Positions 44,262-54,095 of a stretch of DNA of 64,000 nucleotides are shown in pieces. The stretch lies in assembly GCA_900258555.1 (NCBI GenBank), contig LT984854.1, forward strand, positions 1,690,860 to 1,754,859, in the 5' to 3' direction. This DNA comes from an uncultured Desulfobacterium sp. GTDB lineage: Bacteria; Desulfobacterota; DSM-4660; Desulfatiglandales; Desulfatiglandaceae. Positions within the stretch are counted from its first letter, which is position 1; each line of letters opens with the position of its first letter. The position numbers and the translations under genes were made by a program. The notes under the pieces were generated by a model. The model was not told where the DNA came from. It saw only the letters and a program-made list of their open reading frames with translations, and made no database searches.

Positions 44262-45404
44262 TTGAAGAATGTCTCTCGAAAAGACCTGCTCAAATCAATA
44301 AGGAGGGTTGTCATAAAGGTTGGAAGTGGGGTACTGACCACTGATAAAGGCATCAATACGGCTATAATTAATGACTTGGCAGCCGGGATTAGCGATATCA
44401 GACAAAAGAAGATAGAGGTAATTCTGGTATCCTCAGGTGCTATCGCCTCCGGCGTAAAGAAGATCGGTTTTTCCAGGAAGTCCCGCTCCGTTGCTGAAAA
44501 ACAGGCCTTGGCTGCTGCCGGGCAGTGTCGCCTGATGATGGCCTATGAAGAGGCATTTGGGCGTCATGGCAGTAAGGTTGCCCAGATACTATTAACACGC
44601 GATGACCTTAATCACAGGCGCCGCTACCTTAATGCGCGAAATACAATACTTACCTTGCTCAGCTGGGATGTTATTCCAGTCATTAATGAAAACGACACCG
44701 TTGCTGTTGATGAGATAAAATTCGGCGACAATGACAATCTGAGCGCCATGGTAACCAATCTGACCGAATCCAACCTGCTGGTCAATCTTACGAATATTGA
44801 CGGCCTTTTTGATAGTGATCCACGAACCAACAAGGATGCGAAATTGATAGAGGTGGTGGAAAAGGTGGATCGAAAGATATCAAGATACGCAAGCGCTATT
44901 CCAGGTTCTCTGGGCACGGGTGGTATGGCGAGCAAGATCAGGGCCGCAAAAAAGATGGCACTTGCAGGTGTCCCTACAATCATAGCAAATGGTCTGATGC
45001 CTGGGATATTAAAGTGCATTTTCTCAGGGGAAAAGGTAGGGACTATTTTTATTCCACGCGAGGTTACTCTTTGCAGTCGAAAGCATTGGATAATGTTTAC
45101 CAAATCTGCAAAGGGTGATATTGTCCTTGATGCAGGGGCTGAGAATGCCATTGTCAATCATGGAAAAAGTCTCCTTCCCTCTGGTATTAAAGAGGTAAGA
45201 GGTAGATTCAGGATCGGCGACGCTATCCGGTTGATAAATGAATCAGGCAAGCAGGTCGCAGTGGGAATGGCCAATTATGATTCAAGCGATGTCAAGAGAA
45301 TTTCAGGGAGAAAGACCTCTGAGATAGAATCCATACTGGGTTTTAAATATGATGATGAGGTTATACACAGAGACAATCTTGTATTGGCCGATAAGATCGA
45401 ATGA
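44262..45404 (+). CDS. proB: Glutamate 5-kinase
   Basis: About 380 residues. The kinase domain has KVGSGVLTT, SSGAIASG and NENDTVAVDEIKFGDND, and the C-terminal PUA domain begins near residue 280. It catalyses the first step of proline synthesis. TTG at 44262 has GGAGGA nine bases upstream; GTG at 44223, directly after obgE, is in frame but has no such site. proA follows. Confidence 0.96.
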   Translation: MKNVSRKDLLKSIRRVVIKVGSGVLTTDKGINTAIINDLAAGISDIRQKKIEVILVSSGAIASGVKKIGFSRKSRSVAEKQALAAAGQCRLMMAYEEAFGRHGSKVAQILLTRDDLNHRRRYLNARNTILTLLSWDVIPVINENDTVAVDEIKFGDNDNLSAMVTNLTESNLLVNLTNIDGLFDSDPRTNKDAKLIEVVEKVDRKISRYASAIPGSLGTGGMASKIRAAKKMALAGVPTIIANGLMPGILKCIFSGEKVGTIFIPREVTLCSRKHWIMFTKSAKGDIVLDAGAENAIVNHGKSLLPSGIKEVRGRFRIGDAIRLINESGKQVAVGMANYDSSDVKRISGRKTSEIESILGFKYDDEVIHRDNLVLADKIE

Positions 45405-45462
45405 TGAGAGATGGTTAAGTGTTTCGGGTCACGCGTTAGCGATTTAGATAAGGAGGAGATTC

Positions 45463-46719
45463 ATGTTGCTTTCGGTCATGATTGAACAGATGGCAAAAGA
45501 AGCCAAGGCCGCCTCAAGACAATTGAGACGGATCGGCAGGGGCCAGAAGGATGCGGCCCTTGAACTGATGGCAAAGAGGCTTATGGATAAGAAATCTGAT
45601 ATTATAAAAGAGAACCAGAAGGACTTGACAAGTGCAAAGGCCGCTGGGCTTTCAGTCGCCATGATTGATCGTCTGGCCCTTGACGAAAAGACCATAACCG
45701 CCATGTCTGAGGGACTTAAGGAGGTGGCTGCCTTGCCCGACCCGGTGGGTGAGGTTACAGGGATGTGGTTAAGGCCTAATGGATTACAGGTTGGTAGGGT
45801 TCGGATACCTCTCGGTGTTATAGGCTTTATCTATGAGTCGCGTCCTAATGTGACAGTGGATGCAGCAAGTCTTTGTCTAAAATCCGGTAACTCCGTAATA
45901 TTAAAAGGTGGATCAGAGGCAATTCATTCCAACATAGCCTTGGCGGCCTTGCTCTCTGATGCACTCAATGAAACAGGGCTTCCTCCAAAGGCAGTTCAGG
46001 TCATACCCAGTACAGATAGAGAAGCTGTAAATATATTGATCGGGCTGGATGAATACCTGGATGTAATTATACCCAGGGGAGGTGAAGGCCTCATCCGTTT
46101 TGTGACGGAACACTCGAGGGTCCCGGTTCTAAAACACTACAAAGGAGTTTGTCATGTTTATGTGGATAAGTCTGCTGACCTGGAAACAGCCAAAAAGGTC
46201 TGCTTCAATGCCAAAGTGCAGAGGGCTGGAGTGTGTAACGCCATGGAGACGATGCTGGTACACCAGGAGATAGCGAATGTTTTTCTTCCTGAAATGATAA
46301 AGGTTTTTCAAGATGCAGGCGTTGAAATAAGGGGTTGCCCAAAGACGCAGGCCCTTACAGACGGTGTGATACCAGCCCAGGAAGCAGATTGGCCCGAGGA
46401 ATTTTTAGATTTGATACTCGCGGTAAGGGTTGTATCAGATATGGACGAGGCCCTTGATCATATTGAAAGATATGGGTCAAATCACACCGAGGCTATCATC
46501 ACAAAAGATTATGATCACGCGCAGAGGTTTTTGGCCGAGGTGGATTCATCTGTGGTCCTTGTCAATGCCTCCACCAGATTTAACGATGGCAACCAGTTGG
46601 GTCTAGGGGCTGAGATAGGCATAAATACATCAAAACTTCATGCATTTGGACCAATGGGTCTTAATGAGTTGACCACAACTAAGTTCATTGTCCATGGCCA
46701 AGGTCAGTTGCGGTCATAA
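45463..46719 (+). CDS. proA: Glutamate-5-semialdehyde dehydrogenase
   Basis: 418 residues. The catalytic Cys lies in [34 protein letters not shown] and ILKGGSEA are family signatures. It reduces glutamyl-5-phosphate made by ProB. GGAGGAG is close to ATG at 45463. Confidence 0.97.
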   Translation: MLLSVMIEQMAKEAKAASRQLRRIGRGQKDAALELMAKRLMDKKSDIIKENQKDLTSAKAAGLSVAMIDRLALDEKTITAMSEGLKEVAALPDPVGEVTGMWLRPNGLQVGRVRIPLGVIGFIYESRPNVTVDAASLCLKSGNSVILKGGSEAIHSNIALAALLSDALNETGLPPKAVQVIPSTDREAVNILIGLDEYLDVIIPRGGEGLIRFVTEHSRVPVLKHYKGVCHVYVDKSADLETAKKVCFNAKVQRAGVCNAMETMLVHQEIANVFLPEMIKVFQDAGVEIRGCPKTQALTDGVIPAQEADWPEEFLDLILAVRVVSDMDEALDHIERYGSNHTEAIITKDYDHAQRFLAEVDSSVVLVNASTRFNDGNQLGLGAEIGINTSKLHAFGPMGLNELTTTKFIVHGQGQLRS

Positions 46720-46731
46720 CAGGAGCCGATA

Positions 46732-47391
46732 TTGAAGATAGGTATTCTTGGCGGAACCTTTGATCCTATCCATCTGGGCCATCTCAGGACAGCAGAAGAA
46801 GTGGGAGAGGCGCTTGGACTCAAAAAGGTCTATTTAATACCGTCTGCTTCTCCGCCCCACAAAACCGGTGAACCTGTTACACCCTTTTTTCACCGTCTTG
46901 AAATGACTCGTATTGCCACTGACGAATCCCCCTTACTCGAAGCCCTGGATCTGGAAGGAAAAAGGCCTGGCCTTTCCTATTCAATAGAGACCTTGAAAGA
47001 GCTTTGTAACACATTGGGGCCTGAATGCGACTTATATTTTATTCTTGGCACGGATGCTTTTATTGAAATTGAGACCTGGAAAGAGTATTATAAACTTTTT
47101 GATTATGCACACTTTGTGGTTATAAGACGTGCAGGGCACGAGGTGATAAGTCTTGAGCCTTTTTTGATCTCCATAAGAGAGGACATCAAAAAGACGGCTC
47201 TACCTGATATCTATGTCACAGGTTCCAACAAGAACGTGATAATCATGTCGTCTACACTTATGGAGATATCTTCTACGCATATAAGGCGTGAAGCAGCCAG
47301 GGGCAGGTCAATCCGTTTTCTGGTTCCTCACTCTGTCGGTGAATACATTACACGGAAAGGCCTATATCTAAACCATGCTGGCGCTCGATAA
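46732..47391 (+). CDS. nadD: Nicotinate-nucleotide adenylyltransferase
   Basis: 219 residues from TTG with AGGAG seven bases upstream. GGTFDPIHLGHL is the nucleotidyltransferase motif and ISSTHIRR the C-terminal signature. NAD synthesis. It overlaps rsfS by 17 bases. Confidence 0.96.
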   Translation: MKIGILGGTFDPIHLGHLRTAEEVGEALGLKKVYLIPSASPPHKTGEPVTPFFHRLEMTRIATDESPLLEALDLEGKRPGLSYSIETLKELCNTLGPECDLYFILGTDAFIEIETWKEYYKLFDYAHFVVIRRAGHEVISLEPFLISIREDIKKTALPDIYVTGSNKNVIIMSSTLMEISSTHIRREAARGRSIRFLVPHSVGEYITRKGLYLNHAGAR

Positions 47392-47752
47392 GTCAAAACT
47401 GTGCCTAAAAATTATTCAGGAGAGGAAGGCTATTGATCCTGTGGTACTTGAAATCGGAGGGCTTACCACAATCGCCGATTATTTCCTGATTGCCAGCGGA
47501 AGCTCGAGCAGGCAAGTTCAGGCCATTTCCCGTCATCTTGACAGGAGAATGAGAGAAGAGGGCTTTAAGCCGTATGGCGTTGAGGGTGAGCAGGAAGGGC
47601 ACTGGGTGTTAATTGATTACGGTGATGTTATCGTCCACCTGTTCTACCAGCCATACAGGGAATATTATGATCTTGAGGGACTCTGGGTCGAGGCCCCGCG
47701 TCTTTCTTCAAAAGGGACGGTACCGGAGGAAAATGCCGATGAAGATCAATAA
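47375..47752 (+). CDS. rsfS: Ribosomal silencing factor RsfS
   Basis: 125 residues. VLEIGGLTTIADYFLIASGSSSRQVQAI and GDVIVHLFYQPYREYYDLEGLW are RsfS signatures. It binds L14 and blocks subunit joining in starvation. The usual nadD-rsfS pairing is present. Confidence 0.96.
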   Translation: MLALDKSKLCLKIIQERKAIDPVVLEIGGLTTIADYFLIASGSSSRQVQAISRHLDRRMREEGFKPYGVEGEQEGHWVLIDYGDVIVHLFYQPYREYYDLEGLWVEAPRLSSKGTVPEENADEDQ

Positions 47753-49199
47753 AAAATTTTATTTTAAGCCGATCATATTTTTTGTCACACTGGCACTGGT
47801 ATTGTCGTCATTTTCATACTGCCCTTCCAAGGCCATGGCCATTTCTATCGAAGCTGAAATAGAGATGGGCAGGGAATTCCTTGGACAAATCAAACGGCAG
47901 TGTGAATTCCTTGATGATGATTTTGCGAATCAGTATTATTCGGATCTGGGGCAGTATCTGATCTCATTTCTTGAAACCAGACATTTCCCGTTTCATTTTT
48001 ATATGATAAACGATAGAACCTTAAATGCATTTGCGGCCCCTGGTGGAAACATATTTTTCTTTTGCGGTCTTATAAATATTATGGATGGTGTAGATGAAAT
48101 GGCTGCGATTATGACCCATGAAATCGGCCATGTCTCCGCCAGGCATTTATCTGACAGGATGGAAGCCGGGAAAAAAATCGGTATTGCTTCATTGGCCGGA
48201 GTCCTAGCAGGTATTTTCATGGGAGGCGCTGCGGCAGGGGCGCTCATTACAGGATCAATGGCTGCCGGGATACAGGCGCAATTGAATTACAGCAGAGAAG
48301 ATGAACGTCAGGCAGATCAATTGGGTTTCAAATACATGAAGGAATCCGGTTTTAATCCATATGGGATGATGACTACACTTAAAAAGATCGAAGAAGAAAG
48401 CATGACGCATCCGGATCAAGTGCCTGCCTATCTTAAGACACACCCTTCAGGTCCTGAGAGGATGTCAAATCTGGACTCAATGTTAAGTGGTTATAAGTCA
48501 GGAAAACCTGATAAAGAGATAGAAAAATTTAGAGAGCTTTTTCCTATGTTTCAGGCCGTTGTAAGGGCAAAAAGCCTTGAACCGCATGAGGCCGAAAGGG
48601 TCTTTTCCTCTGAGCTCGGAAAAAATCCTGGTTCTGTAGCTGCAAACTTCGGAATGGGGATTTTTAACATGGAGAGGCAGGATTTTGCTCAGGCGATTAA
48701 GCAACTTAATACTGCTTTGGCCGGGAGCCCGGATTTCCTGCCGATCCTTACCCACCTGGGTGAGGCCTACCAGAAGAATGGGGACGATAGCAAGGCAATA
48801 TCCCTGTTTGAAAGGGCCATGAAACTGGATGATGAAAACAAGGCAGTCCCTTATCTGCTGGGAATATCTTATGAAAACATGGAGCAATATGACAAGGCAA
48901 TTCTTTTTTTCGAGAGGGTTGCATCCAGACCGCCTGTAAAAGATGATGTGTATTACCATCTTGGAGTCTCATACGGCAGGGAGGATAAGCTTCTTCCGGC
49001 CCACTATAATTTTGCAATCTATTTCATGAGGATAAACCAGTTGAAGAAGGCGATGTTTCATTTGGATAAGGCCTATGAGCTGGCAGCCTCTGAGCCGGAG
49101 ATGCAGGAAAAGATTATGATGCATAAAAAGGCCATTAAAAAAGGCTATTGGAAAGAGGTTGAGGAAGATCTAGACAGAGAAGAAAGGGAGAGACGTTGA
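47739..49199 (+). CDS. M48 metalloprotease with TPR repeats, BepA-like
   Basis: About 486 residues. A signal peptide (FFVTLALVLSSF region) precedes an M48 domain with zinc motif HEIGHVSARH near 124-133 and the third ligand in SREDERQADQLG. The C-terminal third has TPR-type helices (AANFGMGIFNMERQDFAQAI, LGEAYQKNGDDSKAISLFERA). This is the layout of BepA/YfgC, which clears misassembled outer-membrane proteins. GGAGG at 47725 is spaced for ATG at 47739, overlapping rsfS by 14 bases; longer frames are unlikely. Confidence 0.92.
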   Translation: MKINKKFYFKPIIFFVTLALVLSSFSYCPSKAMAISIEAEIEMGREFLGQIKRQCEFLDDDFANQYYSDLGQYLISFLETRHFPFHFYMINDRTLNAFAAPGGNIFFFCGLINIMDGVDEMAAIMTHEIGHVSARHLSDRMEAGKKIGIASLAGVLAGIFMGGAAAGALITGSMAAGIQAQLNYSREDERQADQLGFKYMKESGFNPYGMMTTLKKIEEESMTHPDQVPAYLKTHPSGPERMSNLDSMLSGYKSGKPDKEIEKFRELFPMFQAVVRAKSLEPHEAERVFSSELGKNPGSVAANFGMGIFNMERQDFAQAIKQLNTALAGSPDFLPILTHLGEAYQKNGDDSKAISLFERAMKLDDENKAVPYLLGISYENMEQYDKAILFFERVASRPPVKDDVYYHLGVSYGREDKLLPAHYNFAIYFMRINQLKKAMFHLDKAYELAASEPEMQEKIMMHKKAIKKGYWKEVEEDLDREERERR

Positions 49200-49212
49200 G
49201 GAACTTGTTTTC

Positions 49213-49905
49213 ATGACAGATTCCATTGCGTTACTATTTTTGCTGGTCGGTCTTGAGCTTGTTTTGGGAGTAGATAATATTCTTGTAATAAGCATATTTG
49301 TCGCAAGGCTTCCAGAGTCCCACAGGAACAAGGCGAGGATAACAGGGCTGGCCGTAGCCATGGTTGCGCGGATAATAATGCTTTTTTTATTACTACATCT
49401 GTCAAGATTAACCGAAAGTGTTATTCTTCAATTTTCCATACGTGATCTGATCCTGCTTGCAGGCGGGCTATTTCTTTTATGGAAGGCTGTTAAGGAGATA
49501 CATCACACCATTGAACTCAAGGATGAAGGTCATCATTTCACTGGAAATATCTCAAAGAGCTTTTTCAAGGTAATATTACAGATCGTTTTACTGGATATAG
49601 TGTTTTCAATTGATTCGGTAATTACTGCTATTGGTCTAACCAACAAGGTCTGGATCATAATTTCAGCAGTCATACTTTCCTTTTTAGGTATACTGGGATT
49701 TTCCAAGCCCATTGGTGAATTTATTATAAGACATCCGGCCCTGAAAATACTTGCCCTTTCATTTTTGATTACCATTGGCGTTACAATATTCATGGAGGGG
49801 ATGCATCAGCATGTTCCAAAAGGTTACATTTACCTGCCCATGGGTTTTGCGCTGGTTGTTGAAATATTACAGATGAGGTATGAGTATAATAAGCGTAAAA
49901 TATAA
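49213..49905 (+). CDS. TerC family integral membrane protein
   Basis: 230 residues with about seven membrane helices. The acidic motif LELVLGVDNILVISI near 13-27 and its repeat LDIVFSIDSVITAIGL near 130-145 are the TerC/YgdQ signature, perhaps a metal-ion site. Some TerC proteins help metalate exported proteins. It starts 13 bases after the M48 gene, so they may share a transcript. Confidence 0.92.
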   Translation: MTDSIALLFLLVGLELVLGVDNILVISIFVARLPESHRNKARITGLAVAMVARIIMLFLLLHLSRLTESVILQFSIRDLILLAGGLFLLWKAVKEIHHTIELKDEGHHFTGNISKSFFKVILQIVLLDIVFSIDSVITAIGLTNKVWIIISAVILSFLGILGFSKPIGEFIIRHPALKILALSFLITIGVTIFMEGMHQHVPKGYIYLPMGFALVVEILQMRYEYNKRKI

Positions 49906-50000
49906 GGTAAAGGTACACTGTATGCTGTGAAGCTTACAAAATTCATGGTTTATGGTTGAACGCAGAGATGTCTAGTGATGATTCTTACATAGGAGGCTTT

Positions 50001-50549
50001 ATGCGTACTTTTAAATTATTTATGATCGCACCGTTAGTTTTGTTGTTTTTCGGCTTTACTGAACCCATTCCTTGCTATGCAGGGGAAGCGCAGGACTATA
50101 AGCTGGGTGTAAAACTTGGTCTGAATGCCATGAAGCACGATGAGATCTTCAGGCTTTATGAGGTCTACATGGTATCAGGGCTTCCTTGGACTAAACATTG
50201 GCACAGTGGATGGATAGGATATACTGGTCTTAGTTTCAATGCAGGCATTCAAAGGGCTGCTGATGATAGCGGATTGGTGGCTTCTATGGGGCCGGTTTTT
50301 TCCCTTACAAAACGGGACAGTCGTATATTTTTAATATTTTCTTTCAGGTTTGCCCTGATGGATGATTATCAATTCGGTCATGAAGACCTTGGAGGGCGCT
50401 TTGCGTTTATTGAGGAGTGTGGCTTCAGATACTACCTGGGATGGAATATGTACGCGGGATATCAATACAGGCACATGTCAAACGCGCATATATACGACAA
50501 GAATCCTGGCGTGGATATGCATACATTGGAACTGATATATAACTTTTAA
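50001..50549 (+). CDS. PagL-like lipid A 3-O-deacylase
   Basis: About 182 residues. A signal peptide ends near CYAGEA. The rest is a small beta-barrel. The C-terminal YRHMSNAHIYDKNPGVD matches PagL: His158 and Ser160 fit the catalytic His-x-Ser, and the position of the catalytic Glu (H+14) is Asp172. The protein ends in an aromatic Phe, as outer-membrane barrels do. It would trim the 3-position acyl chain of lipid A in the outer membrane. AGGAGG precedes ATG at 50001. Confidence 0.85.
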   Translation: MRTFKLFMIAPLVLLFFGFTEPIPCYAGEAQDYKLGVKLGLNAMKHDEIFRLYEVYMVSGLPWTKHWHSGWIGYTGLSFNAGIQRAADDSGLVASMGPVFSLTKRDSRIFLIFSFRFALMDDYQFGHEDLGGRFAFIEECGFRYYLGWNMYAGYQYRHMSNAHIYDKNPGVDMHTLELIYNF

Positions 50550-50560
50550 TTAATGCCATT

Positions 50561-51370
50561 ATGATCGGGGTGTTTGATTCAGGTTTTGGTGGTTTGACCA
50601 TCCTTCAGTCATTCATTGATGAACTGCCCGCTTATGATTTCACTTACCTGGGCGATAACGGCCGTACGCCGTACGGCAACAAGTCCCTTAATGTCATATA
50701 TGAATACACACGTCAGGCGGTGGAATTCCTCTTTGGCTTCGGCGCTGGTCTTATTATCCTTGCCTGTAATACGGCCTCTGCCAAGGCCTTAAGAAAGATC
50801 CAGCAGGAATGGCTGTCCGTTAATTACCCTGATAGACGGGTGCTTGGTGTTGTTATCCCGCTTGCCGAGGCGGCAGTTGAGGCAAGCAAAAGCGGCCGCA
50901 TAGGTGTTATCGGCACCAGGGCCACCATAGAATCAAGGGTCTACGATCAGGAGCTTAATAAGCTTAGAGAAGGCCTGGGCATCTTTTCTCAGGCATGCCC
51001 CCTCCTGGTCCCGCTGGTTGAAGAAAACTGGGTGGGGAAACCTGAAACAACGATGATTTTGAAAAAATATCTAAGACCACTAAAGACAAAAAACATTGAT
51101 ACGCTGATCCTTGGTTGCACTCACTATCCTTTTCTTAAAAATGATATCAAGAGGATAATGGGAAAGAATTGTCACGTGCTGGATGCCCCTGGGATTGTAG
51201 CCGGAAAACTTGCCGATTATCTGAAACGTCATCCCGAAATAGACGGGAATCTATCGAAAGACGGCAAGAGGGTTTTTTATACCACGGATGGAGAAGACAG
51301 GTTCAGAAGTTTCGGCAGGAAATTTTTCGGTAAGCATATCTCAAATGTAAGGACCACAACTCTGGAATAG
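50561..51370 (+). CDS. murI: Glutamate racemase
   Basis: 269 residues. IGVFDSGFGGLT, the first catalytic Cys in LACNTASA and the second in LGCTHYPF. The usual YxGDxxRxPYG reads YLGDNGRTPYG. It makes D-glutamate for peptidoglycan. It starts 11 bases after the PagL-like gene. The following 250 bases (51371-51618) are AT-rich with no gene seen. Confidence 0.95.
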   Translation: MIGVFDSGFGGLTILQSFIDELPAYDFTYLGDNGRTPYGNKSLNVIYEYTRQAVEFLFGFGAGLIILACNTASAKALRKIQQEWLSVNYPDRRVLGVVIPLAEAAVEASKSGRIGVIGTRATIESRVYDQELNKLREGLGIFSQACPLLVPLVEENWVGKPETTMILKKYLRPLKTKNIDTLILGCTHYPFLKNDIKRIMGKNCHVLDAPGIVAGKLADYLKRHPEIDGNLSKDGKRVFYTTDGEDRFRSFGRKFFGKHISNVRTTTLE

Positions 51371-51618
51371 CCCTCTATTTTAAAATATCGAAGTTTTACA
51401 GCTTGATAAGTTGAAATTTTTATATTATTAATCAAATATTCTTTTTGTCGTCGCCGCTAATCATTTGAAATTTATCAAAATTTATAGTAGTCCGTTTTTG
51501 GCAAAAGTTTTGCAAGGGGTTAATTTTAAAATGGTTTATAGGGAGTCCTTTACGGACGAGCGTAAATAAGGGGTAATAGGCTAAGAATATCGTATAGAAT
51601 CTATTAGGAGGAACGATT

Positions 51619-52305
51619 ATGTTAGTAAAAGATTTTATGACACAAAACCCACTCACAGTAAACGGAGATATTTCTGTAATAGAGGCGGCGGAGTTGATGA
51701 AAAGACATCGGGTCAGACGATTTCCTGTCCTCCGAAACAATGAAGTGGTTGGTATTGTTACGGACCGAGATCTGCGTTCAGCAGGACCATCTCAGGTAAT
51801 CAATTTTGACAAGGCCGAGAGAAAACTGTTTCCTGATTTATATGACTTACTCACCAAGATAACCGTAAAGGACATTATGACCAGAAACATTGTCACAATC
51901 AGTCCTGAAAAGACCATTGTTACCGCATCCCTCACCATGCTGAAGCACAAGATCACCGGTCTGCCGGTGGTTGACGACCAGAAGCGTCTTATAGGGATCC
52001 TGACTGAGGGAGACATTTTCAAGGCCCTTGTTGGATTTTCTGCCAGCCACCTTGGAAAGACCCTTATCGGCCTTACCCTTGAAGACCGTCCTGGCGTACT
52101 GAAAGACGTTGCTGACGATATCAGAGAAAGTGGTGGGCGCATGGCAAGCATTTTATCTTCCATCAAGACCGGCGAGAAACAAATGCGCCAGGTTTATATC
52201 AGGCTTATGGACGATCCGCCTGTTAATTTGGAAGAATTGAAGAAATCTTTGGAAAAGGAATTCGAACTGCTTTTCGTCATTGAGGACGATGTTGCCATTC
52301 CCTGA
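51619..52305 (+). CDS. CBS-pair and ACT-domain protein, AcuB-like
   Basis: 228 residues. Two CBS motifs cover about 1-130 (MTQNPLTVNGDISVIEAAELMKR and TRNIVTISPEKTIVTASLTMLKH, ends given). A C-terminal ACT domain begins GLTLEDRPGVLKDVADDIRE. The combination suggests sensing of adenosine nucleotides and an amino acid. AGGAGGA precedes the ATG. Confidence 0.9.
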   Translation: MLVKDFMTQNPLTVNGDISVIEAAELMKRHRVRRFPVLRNNEVVGIVTDRDLRSAGPSQVINFDKAERKLFPDLYDLLTKITVKDIMTRNIVTISPEKTIVTASLTMLKHKITGLPVVDDQKRLIGILTEGDIFKALVGFSASHLGKTLIGLTLEDRPGVLKDVADDIRESGGRMASILSSIKTGEKQMRQVYIRLMDDPPVNLEELKKSLEKEFELLFVIEDDVAIP

Positions 52306-52331
52306 TTGGCCTGAGTGAAAAAAGGCTAAAG

Positions 52332-52369
52332 GCAGCGGGCCGCTAAAATTCAGGCCCGCTGCTTTTTTA
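52332..52369 (+). terminator. Strong intrinsic terminator
   Basis: GCAGCGGGCC (52332-52341) pairs perfectly with GGCCCGCTGC (52353-52362), and six T residues follow. It ends the CBS-ACT transcript. Confidence 0.93.
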
Positions 52370-52513
52370 TAATTGGCCCTATAGGGCTTCTCTTCTTCTG
52401 GTATTCCATTTTACAGAACTTTTTGTATAGAAATCCCCAAAACAATATGTTAATAGACAATGTCCTGGCCGATTATGGTCAGACTAGCAAATATTAACAG
52501 GATGGATAAGGCT

Positions 52514-52741
52514 ATGACATTAAAGGAAAAGGTCGAGGAGGCGCTCCAGAAGGTCAGGCCATCGCTCCAGGCGGATGGAGGCGATGTTTTGCTTGTTGAT
52601 GTTGACGATAGCGGTGTGGTCAAGGTGAGATTAATGGGAGCCTGCGGTGGTTGCCCGATGTCACAAATGACGCTGAAGATGGGGATAGAAAAGATAATTA
52701 AACAGAATGTGCCGGAGATCAAGACCGTTGAATCGGTTTGA
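52514..52741 (+). CDS. NifU C-terminal domain Fe-S scaffold
   Basis: About 75 residues from ATG at 52514. RPSLQADGGDVLLVDVDDSG and GACGGCPMSQMTLKMGIEK carry the CxxC scaffold motif. Stand-alone NfuA/NifU-C proteins carry Fe-S clusters to targets, consistent with the many iron-sulfur enzymes here. Earlier ATG at 52502 cannot be excluded. Confidence 0.88.
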   Translation: MTLKEKVEEALQKVRPSLQADGGDVLLVDVDDSGVVKVRLMGACGGCPMSQMTLKMGIEKIIKQNVPEIKTVESV

Positions 52742-52853
52742 GTCCTGCTGCGTGCGGGTTTGTATTTGTTCTCAATTTAGCATTAACCTTGGAGGCCATA
52801 GGGTTGGTGCGTTTGCAATAACATAGCGTTTAAAAAGCAAGGAGGATTGATTC

Positions 52854-53714
52854 ATGGAAATCAAAAAGATTGGCGTTGTCGGCGCTGGAACTATGGGTAA
52901 TGGTATTGCCTTGGTTGCGGCACAGATTGGATGCGATGTTGTTATGCGAGACATCAAGGATGAATTTGTCCAGAGGGGTATGAAGGCCATTAATGGTTTC
53001 CTCTCAAAGAGCGTTGAAAAGGGAAAGCTTGAAGCAGCTAAAAAAGATGAGATTCTTGGTCATGTCACCGGGACAACCGATATGTCTCTTATGAAGGATG
53101 TGGATTATGTAATTGAGGTCGTGGTGGAGGACCTCAATCTCAAAAAGAGTGTCTTTAAGGAATTGGATGAGATCTGTCGGCCCGAGGTGGTAATTGCATC
53201 AAATACATCTTCAATGTCGATTACGGAAATCGCTGCCTCAACCAAGCGCCCGGACAAGATCTGTGGTATGCATTTTTTTAACCCTGTGCCTATCATGAGA
53301 CTGGTTGAAGTGATCAGAGGCCATCTGACCAGTGAAGAAACAGCAATGACCGCTATGAATCTGGCGAAAAAGATGGGCAAGATCCCGGTTGATGTCAAGA
53401 AAGACAGCCCCGGCTTCATTGTTAACAGGATCATGCTTCCCCATCTGCTGGAGGCGATAAAGATAGTTGAGGAGGGCATTGCCTCCATAGCCGACGTGGA
53501 TATCGCGGTTAAAAACGGGCTGAATTATCCCATGGGACCATTTGAGCTTATGGATCTTTCAGGGATTGATATTGCGTACTTTGTGACGGAATACTTCTTT
53601 AAAGAGATGAACAAGGAACTCAAATGGGTATGCCCGACCATGCTTAAAAACATGATCCGCGCAGGACGTCTGGGAAGAAAGACAAACGGCGGATGGTACG
53701 ATTACAGTAAATAA
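52854..53714 (+). CDS. 3-Hydroxyacyl-CoA (3-hydroxybutyryl-CoA) dehydrogenase
   Basis: 286 residues. The NAD motif GVVGAGTMGNGIALVAA is near 7-23. HFFNPVPIMRLVEVIRG carries the catalytic His and its Glu partner lies in the usual EVVVED and SNTSS segments. The length is that of the short monofunctional enzyme. AAGGAGGA precedes the ATG. Used in butyrate-type or beta-oxidation metabolism. No partner thiolase or crotonase is in the window. Confidence 0.94.
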   Translation: MEIKKIGVVGAGTMGNGIALVAAQIGCDVVMRDIKDEFVQRGMKAINGFLSKSVEKGKLEAAKKDEILGHVTGTTDMSLMKDVDYVIEVVVEDLNLKKSVFKELDEICRPEVVIASNTSSMSITEIAASTKRPDKICGMHFFNPVPIMRLVEVIRGHLTSEETAMTAMNLAKKMGKIPVDVKKDSPGFIVNRIMLPHLLEAIKIVEEGIASIADVDIAVKNGLNYPMGPFELMDLSGIDIAYFVTEYFFKEMNKELKWVCPTMLKNMIRAGRLGRKTNGGWYDYSK

Positions 53715-53763
53715 GTTAGACAATAATGGCCGGTGTTCATAGCAAACGCCGGTTCGATAAATC

Positions 53764-53803
53764 AAAAAGGCGGCTTCGGATAAAAAGCCGCCTTTTTATT
53801 TTT
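53764..53803. terminator. Bidirectional intrinsic terminator
   Basis: AAAAAGGCGGCTT and AAGCCGCCTTTTT form a perfect hairpin with an 8-base loop. The A-run and T-run on either side let it serve both the dehydrogenase (plus) and the small ribosomal-type gene (minus). Confidence 0.92.
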
Positions 53804-53817
53804 AGGTCACCGGGGGA

Positions 53818-53907
53818 TTACTTGTTCTTATGACGAGATTTCTTTTTCAGCTTTCTGTACTTGTGCTTGGTAATTTTCTTACGACGCTTTTTGACAACGC
53901 TGCTCAT
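53818..53907 (-). CDS. AURKAIP1/COX24-domain small basic protein
   Basis: 29 residues (MSSVVKKRRKKITKHKYRKL, then a Lys-rich end). It matches the bacterial relative of the mitochondrial ribosomal protein AURKAIP1/COX24, which binds the small subunit. GGAGG lies seven bases before the ATG, and a bidirectional terminator follows the stop. Intergenic 53908-54095 holds no other gene seen. Confidence 0.88.
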   Translation of the reverse strand: MSSVVKKRRKKITKHKYRKLKKKSRHKNK

Positions 53908-54095
53908 TCGTAGCCTCCAGGTGATTTTTAATTTATCGGCGGACCTTATTCTTTTAAGGAAAGGATGTCAATATGTATTTCTAAGGCCTTAGACAAAATC
54001 AAAAGCCTTGAAAACCGGAAAAACAGCTCACCATAAAAAGTTTACATAATATACATTATCAGACATTCCAGTTATTCAGTGGCTGAGATTAATTT

